DNA of 64,000 nt from Phoronis australis (lineage: Eukaryota; Phoronida; Phoronidae). The notes under the pieces were generated by a model. That model was not told the DNA's origin. It saw nothing but the letters and a program-made list of their open reading frames with translations, and ran no database searches. Within the stretch, counting starts at the first letter, position 1; each line of letters opens with the position of its first letter. Below are positions 21,889-31,188 of this stretch, one piece after another. The stretch covers positions 111,590 to 175,589 of the forward strand of contig NMRA01000508.1 in assembly GCA_002633005.1 (NCBI GenBank), given 5' to 3'. A program made the translations under genes and the position numbers.

Positions 21889-24710
21889 ATTTGATCCGCT
21901 CATCATGGACTACTTCAAACCTTGAGGATGTATCCCAGGACCTATTTGCATCTCTTGCAATTTTCGAAATAAACGTCCCAATGTCTGAACGCTTGAAACC
22001 CGAAGTACTAACATCAAATAAATGCCCATGGGCATAAGCGTTTCATCGGGTTGGCCTTTTTGCGGAAATTCCCAGCATATAGAAGACGGCAGTGTGCTTA
22101 TTGCAGGTAGAAAGAAATAACCACCTGAACCAGTCAAAATCTATCTCGCAATTCAACAGCAGGTTACACACTCCTTCCATGTCGAATATACACACTGTAT
22201 GCAGCACAGAATCTCTCGACATCAGTCTGTGAAAATGTTACCAACTTCTTTGAAAACATGGAACAGGAAATTACACCAGAGGGGTGTGAAGGTTGTTTTT
22301 ATTCTTCAATGTTAAATTTTTAAGCGGACAAATGGTTTTAAAATTTCCGCCTTAAGTCCTAACATTTCCAAACTTAAGTCTTTCAAACGAACGTTCATGA
22401 CGAAAACAAAATTCTTCAACAGGTTTTGTAAAGTCCTATGCCACCTGTAGGGTGCATTATGAACCAATCCCACTTACATGTATAATGTAACAAAAGGGTC
22501 CCGTGCATGCAGGATACTAAGTATTGCCCTCCTGAAATATTACCGTATTCACCCTAATTAGCGGCCAGGGCGCTTAGAAAAATCCGCTTCAAGAAGGGGG
22601 GCGCATATTATAGCCCCAAAGTGGTTGAAACCGGGTCTCCGAAACAGGTAAAATCGTAAGCTAGAATTCAACACATTACGCTCTGTGACGCATTTGTAAC
22701 CTATGACAGAGTTTCTACAAAACTGCAGTGCATTGCTATCAAACTTTGTTGTTAACTTACGAGCATTTTTCAGGAAATCCCACTGCCAAAATTGCCGTGA
22801 ATCAGGTTTCAAGCTCCTCAGCTTGATATAACTATATATTAATAAACCATAAAAAGGGTCCCAAGTGATCAGTGCAATGGGTCCACATACGCTGCCTGCG
22901 CACGTCTGGTAAAACGTGTATCATGCAGCTCCTGATTTAAACAAAGATCTCGTTTTTTTAATTTTGGTCTGGTATGAATAACGCCACAGACTTGTAAATC
23001 CAGCGAAACACTTCTACCTTACAAGTCTGACAATCCCTAGTCTCAGAAAATATGAGCACCCGGCAAAAGATACTAATGATGAAATTTCGGTGATGATAAT
23101 CACCCACTTTGTTTATTTACATTTGTACTTCACCTACACAATTTGAAATAGTTGGTAAAGTGAAGCCTATTCGAATAAACACCATGTGGGTCCCAATGCC
23201 ATCCCAATATAAAATGGAACCCACCAAGCTCAAGTTGCAGTCAAATCAGGATGGACATAAATAAGGAAATTGACTGTATCTAAGATATACATGTAAAGTG
23301 TTGATACAGTGCCCTCGTGCACGATACTTGGTCTATTATTTTCCCGCCGTAAATGCATGAACCAATCAGATCACCAATGGAGCAAAGTTTTCGAAAACAG
23401 CTCGATTCTTAGGGAGTCCTGTTACTGCTGTATTTATTTTCAAAACTTTATTTTGTTACAATTAATTTATTTTCTGTTCAACTCAATGAAGCCACTTAAT
23501 ATGAATGCATTCAACACAATTAATGCATTGTAAAAACCAAAAGTTATGCTCTATCAACATTAGACAAAATCAGTACAGCCCTTTCTTAAAAAATGGGTTA
23601 AAAGTTAGAAACAAAGGACACAAGTTTCCATCACTTGTAACGCTTTTCGACATTGATGTTGGGGAGGTCCATCAGTATGGAGACAGCAACGTACGAAGAC
23701 GATGATTTTCAGAATTTGATTCGTTTTGTTGTATGTCTTTTCATTCAGGGTTACTTCTAAATCCAGGAACAAGAACTGAAAGAGGCAGGGTTCGTGATAA
23801 CGTTGGAGAACGGTAACATTTATATATGGTGTTACAACTGTCGTCGATATTGTCATCTCCCTTTTTTCATCCAACCTTCCCTAAAGAAAACTTGAATGAA
23901 GAGGACCTCCAGTACTTGAGTGAGCACGGTATACGGTGTGATTTATGTTGAATTATTCAACGGTTCTTTTAAGAAACATTTCACCCTATAACTAAGGCTC
24001 ATGCACAGTACAACCAACGGCCCTTGGGCCACTCAACACTTCTCAGAAGAACTGCTCATTTGAGAATGTTGAATTATAAACATGCAAAGGTTAAACTAGT
24101 CAAATCGTTGCAGAGGCGCATTTTTTAATTCGAACAAAATATTTTTCTAAACCAAAAACCTTATACAAGTATCTTTTGCATTCACAAGTACTCCTTGGAA
24201 TTTGTGCACAAACATGCTTTCGCAGTTTTCCCAGTAGGCCTGTGTGAACCTTAAAATAATCACAAACTGTCCGATAACTATGCTGCTATTGGGCAAGCAG
24301 ACGGCATAATTAGTCGGCACCGAAGTATGAATTTTGTAATTAATTACCAGTAGCGTTGTCAAAAGTACTCAAGATACCAACACTACTGCTATTGGAAGAC
24401 TTTGAAAAGCATTTCATTAAAGAAATTATTATTTTTCTTCGTTGTGCTGGACGTAAAATAGATGCGAGAATTTCCCGTCAAAATACACTAACTGGAAACT
24501 GCACCAGAAAATTTAGGAGAGTGGCGGCGCCTCTTGGCTAGCACGGAAGAAGATGTCGGAGTTGCGAATCTGTTGTCGATAATCGATTATGATGCGAGCA
24601 GTATGATTTTCAATAAATTAGTCTGCATCTCCTGTGGTCAGCGCACACGCGCTCGAAAATCTGTGAAAGTCAGACAATAATGGAATGATCTCTCGACGAA
24701 CATTGTTCAC
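21889..24710. other. Intergenic: SINE fragment, otherwise unassigned
   Basis: Holds the SINE copy at 22799-22936. ACCCTAATTAGCGGCCAGGG at about 22551 and nearby GGGGGGCGC resemble pieces of DNA-transposon ends. Frames at 21910-22137, 22558-22812 and 23605-23874 carry no motif. 23879-23951 reads KENLNEEDLQYLSEHG in one frame, but no splice sites define it. Confidence 0.4.
22799..22936 (+). mobile_element. 5'-truncated copy of the 2205-2440 SINE
   Basis: Matches the SINE body: CAGGTTTCAAGCTCCTCAGC, AACCATAAAAAGGG, GATCAGTGCAATGGG, CGTCTGGTAAAACGTGTA. The tRNA-like head is absent. Confidence 0.65.
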
Positions 24711-24886
24711 CTTCATTTTCGACTTTCGATTTTCCACTTGTCCTATTTGCCAGTGGTCCCTTGGTCGATGTGGCAACTAAAAAGGCAACGATACGCCTAG
24801 TTTGGTATTGTGTAAATTCCGTGTTCTTGGCCGGTATTTCGTAGTCAGAATACGGATGAAGGGCATTGAGCGTTTCGTCGTTTGAA
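24711..24886 (-). CDS. Candidate exon encoding the second half of a fibronectin type III domain
   Basis: On the minus strand the acceptor GTGTTTCCATTACAG is followed by 58 codons, ending at GAAG|GTGAAC. The exon enters in phase 2 and leaves in phase 1, the usual pattern for the 3' half of an FN3 domain. The peptide contains LHPYSDYEIPAKNTEF and then VATSTKGPLANR. This matches FN3 strands F and G, where 'L.PYT.Y.....A.N..G' and 'V.T...GP' are typical. The N half would lie further right on this strand; I did not find it. If real, it belongs to a cell-surface receptor or adhesion protein. FN3 is recognised by pattern only. Confidence 0.4.
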
Positions 24887-25114
24887 CTGTAATGGAAACA
24901 CGATGAATTGTTACCACATGTCAGTATGCAGCGCTTCAGTATGGCACTGGACAAGTTTCCTCCATTAGTTCACTGAAAGTACAGCGTCTATTTTTTGAGT
25001 AAAACAATTGGAATAATACCAAAAGGGCTTTGAAAATTGACCGTATTTATGTTATTTCATAGTTCACGGACATATTTTGCTGCATTAGTAGTACATGTAC
25101 GTGCATTATCAGCA

Positions 25115-25268
25115 CATAACTGCGTTTTCCCGTTGCTCCCAACTTGTTCGATTCTATAGCCCAACAACAAGCTAGGAAGAACACCGTTGTAGCCAATATC
25201 TTACACGACTGATGAACTCCATTCTGGCATGCATTCATGGTTGGAGGGCCAGTTCTCTATTTGTTCGA
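25115..25268 (+). repeat. Long inverted repeat, left arm
   Basis: About 150 bases reappear reversed at 25588-25745 with small indels. Shared blocks: GTTGCTCCCAACTTGTTCGA, AACAACAAG, ATCTTACACGACTGAT, GGTTGGAGGGC. The arms enclose about 320 bases. Confidence 0.75.
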
Positions 25269-25587
25269 TAATTGAGCTAATCTCCAGTAAAATCATATCT
25301 AGCCTGACCGGGCTGTGCTGCTAAAAATAAAAGTTAAGTTATAACATATTTGGACATAAACCAATAGCATTTCTGAAATTCTCTTCAAATGGTGACCATG
25401 TGTAGTTTTTGAATTTCCAAAATCGCCCAACTACAACTGAAGTTACGACAATCTATCCTTTCCGAATGTACCAATTGGCTTTGGGTTTGACTGTGTTCAT
25501 AGGTGGTCTGTAATAAGTCTGGTAGATAATTGGCCTGCGTGTTGTCATACCAGACAAAAGACTGTGCTGTGTATTGGAGCCTACAGC

Positions 25588-25745
25588 AAGTATCGAACAA
25601 AAGAGAGCTAGCCCTCCAACCATAAATGTCATAATGGAGTTAATCAGTCGTGTAAGATACTGGCTACAGGGGTAATCTTCCCAACTTGTTGTTGAGCTAT
25701 TGAATCGAACAAGTTGGGAGCAACGACAAAACGCCGTACTGTAAT
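25588..25745 (-). repeat. Long inverted repeat, right arm
   Basis: Reverse complement of the left arm. The ~630-bp unit could be a foldback or MITE-type element. The adjoining 'AGATAATTGGCCTGCGTGTT...ACCAGACAAAA' (about 25525-25565) recurs at about 39956-39992, which supports a mobile origin. Confidence 0.7.
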
Positions 25746-25857
25746 GATGTTGAAATCAGGAAGCGACTTTTACTCCTAGTAGGTTAACGGAGAAGAACTT
25801 GCGGGTACATGTAAATTACCAAGTAGTCCAGAAATTAGCTCCTTAGTCAATAGACTA

Positions 25858-26109
25858 TTATTGTCCATTGGTTTCTGTATTTCTCTTAGAACATTTTTTC
25901 TTCAGAGGTGTGAAGCATTTTGAAAACACTAAAGCCATTTCGGTAAGACTTGTGTGTTCCACGTGATTCAATCGAATTAGGCTATGCTCCGTGACCGGTT
26001 GATTTTGAAACACAATAGTGGTTTGCGTTTGATGTAAAGGCAAGATCATTCTGGTCGACGGCAGTTGGCATTTCGAATAATAGATGGCAAATAGTTTTTC
26101 GTAATTAGA
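25858..26109 (-). CDS. Candidate last exon, unrecognised protein
   Basis: On the minus strand a very good acceptor, TTGACCATTTACTTCCTGCAG, opens 83 codons in phase 0 (SNYEKLFAIYYSKCQLPSTR ...), ending TAA. The peptide has three cysteines (KCQ, SKCFT, KKCSK) and a strongly basic C-terminus (PLKKKCSKRN). No family is recognised. Phase 0 does not fit the phase-1 end of the signal-peptide exon at 29463-29604, so a missing exon or a different gene would be needed. Support is splice strength plus open frame only. Confidence 0.33.
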   Translation of the reverse strand, partial: SNYEKLFAIYYSKCQLPSTRMILPLHQTQTTIVFQNQPVTEHSLIRLNHVEHTSLTEMALVFSKCFTPLKKKCSKRNTETNGQ

Positions 26110-26984
26110 CTGCAGGAAGTAAATGGTCAATTTGAAGGTATTTTTAATCTTTAGAGGAATGTTTGCATGTATATCATGTGCACTAAGCTTACACAACATT
26201 TTGAGGGTTGATACAAAAATAGTAACATATGTTGAACAGAAGGCCCAAATCATGAAATGATCCAAGCATTGGTACGGTATGGTACATAAATGTAAACAAT
26301 TTCTGACTTCAGAAATATCAACTGCTTAAGAGTTTAATGTATCCATAAGTAAAGCCGTGTTAACTCTGCACATTTAATGCTTGAAATTTTCCCTCAGCGA
26401 ATACAAATTGGCAAAATACAACTTAATACTGATTCTATTGGCAAGTCATGTGTAATATTCCGCTGTTACAAAAAGGCTCATAAGCAACTTTTCAGATATA
26501 ATGACCTCATATCCGTTATCACTTTTTATCCCACTTAGGCTAAAAAGAGTGATAAGGTATATAATCTATACCTTTGACATCATGAATTCTATTCTAGTAT
26601 TTGATACTTGAAACTGCATGTTTATCTTAACGACCTCGCTGTGACTTAAAAACTTACGTGGAATGTACAAATTCCGTAAAAAGCGTGACTCTAGTGAAGC
26701 CCTCTTTGTCGGCCCACGAGCAACTCGATTGGAAATTGGAGAACCTCTGGTGCCATCTTCAGGTGAAAATAAATCGGTTGTCAGAAGCGGGACTAGAAGC
26801 AAAAGAACATACAATATATCTTTTCCAGTTACTTCACACAACACTTGTTGAAGAGCTTATCAAGTTGAATCTTTTTAGACACTATTTTAATGACAGGGTG
26901 CACCATATCTATCATCATTTTCATCATGTCTATGTATGTTATCATCAAGCGAGCTGGTGAAGGAGTGCAGACTGAGGACCTTTG
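26110..26984. other. Unassigned
   Basis: Two overlapping plus-strand frames (26658-26960, 26663-26851) lie just upstream of the retrotransposon relic and may be its upstream part, but I see no family motif. Confidence 0.35.
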
Positions 26985-28480
26985 CTGCAGGGTAGAAGGA
27001 TGCCATCTTGCAGAACATTTGTGGATGATTTGACTATCACAACAGGATTTCCTGCAGGTGCCACTCGATTGGTCAAACTCCAGGAGAGCTAGCACGCACA
27101 AGTTTCAAGATGGAGAAGTCTTGAAGCCTTGTGATTGTGAAGGGGAAAGTCAACCCACACCATACGTTCAAGATAGGATCAAAGGCTATCTGGGACGCTT
27201 TGGCACATTTCGCATTATGTATAATTGGAAATACCAAGGAATGCTGTAAATCCTTACTGAAATAGACTTAAATTTACGTAATAGTTCTATCTATTACTAT
27301 CTCCTGTCACCGAAAGCTACATTTATGCCCTGACTGATCATTAAAAACACAAACAGTAAACCTTCGGAGAATTTAAATATCGGGCTGAGTAAACAAGTAA
27401 TGGCCAAGGGTACCTTGTCGCCAAACTGCAGCTCGAGTGCATTGATTTTATGTAATGCACGATATTTAGGGTCCGTCCGATACTTCGGTATACTATATGA
27501 AGGGAAATCGTACAACGGGTCTTTGAGAGATGTTGAACATATCAAAGCAGCCAGAAAGGAGCTGAATTACAATTTGATCAAGATTGAGAAAAGTGGTCTC
27601 CCAGGCAAATGTTAACCCTGGTGTTACCATTTTGGGCTTTTCTCTGAGGTCATGTGGTCACTGACAGTATACAATTTCTCAATTTCATCTTCAGAGAAAA
27701 TGGAAGGGTTGGCGAGCAGATGGTTAAGTCAGTGGTTGGGGATTCCTCCAAGCTTTTTCAAGATTCGACTTATACACCAATGGTGATGCATCTCTACCAG
27801 TGACATCGATTGTGGAAGACTTCAAAGTAGTAAAGTGCAGAGCAGTATTGAATCTGCAGGACTCAAGAGATGACATGATCAAAGAGTGCGACTTATCGGT
27901 AAATTCTGGGAGGAATTGGAAGGCTGCCGCTGCAGTTGTAGAGACAGAGAATAGGTCGAGAACAAAGACTCTGTGGGTACAGTCTGCCATGGAAGATAAG
28001 TATTTGGAATGGTTCCAGGAAAGAGGAGGAAGTCTTCAACAGGGAAAGGGAAGCCCAAAATTTTGTTGGACGACGTTAGTTCCCAAGATAATGAAAGAAG
28101 TGGTTCGAATGAGGAAATAAGGTGCATTTTCGTCATGGGAAGGAGCGTATAATAGAAGGATAACTGGTAAAGATTGTCTGTCTCCAGACCAATTCTCCGT
28201 ATACGACACTCTTTCAACTCCAGTCAAACTTCGAACGTACGGCATGACTGTGGATGATAACTGTTGTGGCTGTGGCAAACGCTCTAATTTAGAACACGTT
28301 TCATGGAGCTGCAAAGAAGCTCTCGTACACATGGCGCCATGACAAGATTCTGAACTCCATTGGTCTAGAGAGAAGGGAAGAGGTGACTCACTCAAGCAAG
28401 GAAGCACTTGATGATTTTGCGGTCCCTGTGAATATTTGTATTCCTGTTATACAGTTTTGAAGATTGTCAAAGCTCGTCAG
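26985..28480 (+). pseudogene. Decayed non-LTR retrotransposon reverse transcriptase (3' half)
   Basis: Broken by many stops and frameshifts, but landmarks appear in order. RTFVDDLTITT near 27025 is a YXDD-type RT active-site motif, here VDD. IEKSGLPGKC is at about 27585-27613. KCRAVLNLQDSRDD then SGRNWKAAAAVVETE is at about 27830-27950. A C-terminal zinc knuckle, CCGCGKRSNLEHVSWSCKEA, is near 28265-28320. This order matches the C-terminal half of retrotransposon ORF2 proteins of the 'MDDLTVTT' type common in invertebrate and fish genomes. The copy is inactive. Confidence 0.65.
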
Positions 28481-28539
28481 CCGTCGAAAGCGTTAAAATT
28501 TTAAAAAATGTGAACAATCAGTTTGCCATTTGGCAACTC

Positions 28540-28718
28540 TTAGGTAAACAGGATTTTCAGGCCACAAAATGGACGAAAAGGCGGACACTGTTCACCCCAG
28601 GGTATCCAGCGAATTTCTCGGAACGTCAAAGACTTTATGGAACAGTAACAGGTTGAAGTGAGATACATGTAGTCACTATTCCTGGGCTTGGCAGAATGTG
28701 TATTGGATGACATAATTT
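28540..28718 (-). CDS. Candidate last exon of a small secreted Cys-containing protein
   Basis: Minus strand. Acceptor GGTTTACCTTCAG is followed by AAATTATG. The leading AA joins the single G left by the upstream exon (29463-29604, phase 1) to give a Glu codon, and the frame then runs 58 more codons to TAA. Four cysteines sit as C-x-C (TSTCYCSIKS) and C-x5-C (EQCPPFRPFC), with aromatic and basic residues between. With the upstream exon this makes a 106-residue precursor. No family is recognised. The exon could instead be chance, if the signal-peptide exon belongs to a larger receptor gene on this strand. Confidence 0.4.
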
Positions 28719-29462
28719 CTGAAGGTAAACCACCATACCTGTTTAGCGTACGATTTTTAAAGTCAAAAAAACAAACAATAAGGAAGGCAAGCAACCAACA
28801 TGATTGTTTTTTTAAAGTTGAAAAGTAAATATTGGCCGTTTACGAACTTTAAAATTGATGCAATAATAATTACATGTAACTAATAAGTCTTCTTCCTTAC
28901 TAATGCGGCTAACCCAAGCATACATGTAATACATGTAACTTGAGAATCGGTTAGGATGGGTTAGTCACAGTGGCTTAATCTCGCTTAGGGGTTAAAGTAA
29001 CACGTGGTTTGTTCGAAATGCACGGCTATTTCTCGTGAAAGCTCGCGTGATCTTACCAACTCTCTGGTGCTTAGGATCTTAGTTTTGCTGAGAATTTTAA
29101 CAAAGAGGATTTTCCCACCATGTGCTGCCCTGAAGACTAAGTGGCATTTGGAAATTATTAGCAAATCATTAGGTTATATAATGATAATACCAGGGTCACG
29201 TGGAGCAACCAATAGAAATGGTTTGTAAGGTGAAAGAGTAGTAGGAACTCCCGAACTAACGTTTTCAAGATTAATTTTTCTCATGTTACTGCCGTAGAAA
29301 ACGACTCTTTTGCCTATTTCATACAAGGAAATTCCCCCTCTCGGCACGCATGGCGCAAATTACGATAAAAATGTATATTTATAAAGTCCCAGCGCTATTA
29401 TTTTTTATTTTCTGCTGACATTTTAATTTCCTGTCTCGGGTCAACTGAATACGAAACCTTAC

Positions 29463-29604
29463 CGTGCTCATTGGATTCCTCTCGTGACGGCTCGTCCAAC
29501 ATGCTCCAGAGTTGGGGGTTTTGGGGCAGAAATTTCGCCTGGCATTGGCTGCACAAACAAATCAGCGCAAGTGCGCACAATCTGAGAATGTTTTTGACCT
29601 TCAT
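29463..29604 (-). CDS. Signal-peptide exon of a secreted or membrane protein
   Basis: Minus strand, ATG at 29604. A pyrimidine-rich acceptor (TTTTCTTTTCGTCAACAG) lies ten bases before the ATG, suggesting a 5' UTR intron. Residues 1-23 form a textbook signal peptide: basic start (MKVKNILR), hydrophobic core LCALALICLC, and likely cleavage after CQA before KF. The mature part (FLPQNPQLWSMLDEP, then acidic) runs to CACG|GTAAGG, a strong phase-1 donor. Phase-1 introns after a signal peptide are typical of extracellular proteins. Reading past the donor gives only 21 more codons. The downstream partner may be 28540-28718 or FN3-type exons further left. Confidence 0.55.
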
Positions 29605-31160
29605 TTTGCCACCTGTTGACGAAAAGAAAAAAAGACGTAATCTATGGGACGCCCATTTACTCCAAAAGCCAACACCATCATATATTATCTTACCATTATC
29701 TGGCCACAGTTAGATTCACATGTTTCCACATGGGGATATTTTCTGTCGAAAAAGCATCACGTTATATTGTAATACTGAGCATCAAAAGATGTAAATACCA
29801 AGTATAACCATTTAACTGCACCTCATAGCTGCTGATTATTTTACTCGTAATATTGCAATCACTTTAAAACGCCAGTGCCCTTCCAACAATATTTGACTGG
29901 ATACACGAAATCAAAACTGATGTGCATTTGTTGCTTTCCATGACGTATTCTTTGCCAGGGGGCCTGTTCCGAGAAACTGACTTCAGTTCATTTTCACTTG
30001 AGTTTAAGATTTGTCTTAACTTTGAAACTTCCACATTCGGCAAGTTAGTCAAAATTACGACAAAACTTATATCAAAGTCTTAAATCAAACTTAAGATGTC
30101 TTTCTTGAATAGGTTTTAAGACAAATTTGCTGTCACTAAAACCTTTTGCGGCTCCGCCGATTTTCTACCGAAGTGCAAAACAGTCATATCATTAGAAAGC
30201 CGTTCATAAGATGTTGATAGTGTATGATAATACCGGAAGCAAAATATAAACAATTTACTTCATACATAACTTTTGCCTACCCGACAGTTTTAAGAAATAT
30301 TTTGTAATTTTAAAAACCAAGATTGTTACCAAAATGCGAAACACAACGGAGTGTAACGATAAAAGCCTTCATGCACTCATCAGCTGATTGATAAATTAAT
30401 TAGTCAACTAATTAAGTGTAATGTCAATTAATTCATGACGTAACAGTAACAGGAAAAGGAAACGAACCAGATTCAAAAAATTTTAGTATTCGAATCTCTC
30501 ACAGTTGCTGTGAAGAATTTAATCAGGTATTTATCCAACACTATACACCCCTTTATGTAAACTGAATAATTGGCGCCGTTTAATACAATTGCATTCTTCA
30601 GTAAAAAATCAGGATGCAGTGACATTTACAAAAATGTGGTGGACTTTTCGCTCCAAATACTGTACACGTGTTCGAAGACTGCAGATAAGGGATTTCCGGT
30701 TTATGAAACTAGGCAAACATCTACATGTACTACAGTGTATGCTGCGTGTACCAAACACAGTAGATTTGCATCAGTGAATTACTGAAACCAAACACTAGTA
30801 TGTCAAACTAGTAGCACCACTGATTTGAAAATACAAAAATATTTAAATAGTTGTTATGGCAATTACTGCAAATAATCCTGATAACTAATCATGCAGCAAC
30901 AAAACGCTGCATAAAACGCATACACCAGAATCTCATTAAAAAACATTAATTTTTTGTTGGCCTCATGAAAGATGTGCCATGAACCTGTAGCGTAATTTTA
31001 CAAATCCAATAAAGGGTTACCATGACAGCGGATATGCAAATTCGTCACATGCATTCAAGACAAGACCGGTGCTATTACTACACCGTATTCACATGTTTGA
31101 TGATTGAACGACGAGATTCTTTTAGTATTAGTTTGTAGCACTTTATGATGACAATCACAT
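29605..31160. other. Intergenic: nothing recognised
   Basis: AT-rich sequence with several TTAAGTTTGATTTAAGAC-like direct and inverted motifs at 29990-30120. No supported gene. Confidence 0.4.
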
Positions 31161-31188
31161 GAATGAATGAATGAATGAATGAATGAAT
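31161..31188 (+). repeat. (AATG)n microsatellite
   Basis: Seven GAAT/AATG units followed by ATATCCTTATTGCAGAATTT. Read on the minus strand this is a TTCA tail after a short unique end, as at the 3' end of some LINEs. Confidence 0.8.

Noticed and set aside
24975-25310. Minus-strand terminal-exon-like frame (QHSPVRLDMILLEISS...SSSVV)
   Set aside because: It lies in the left arm of an inverted repeat whose other copy does not keep the frame.
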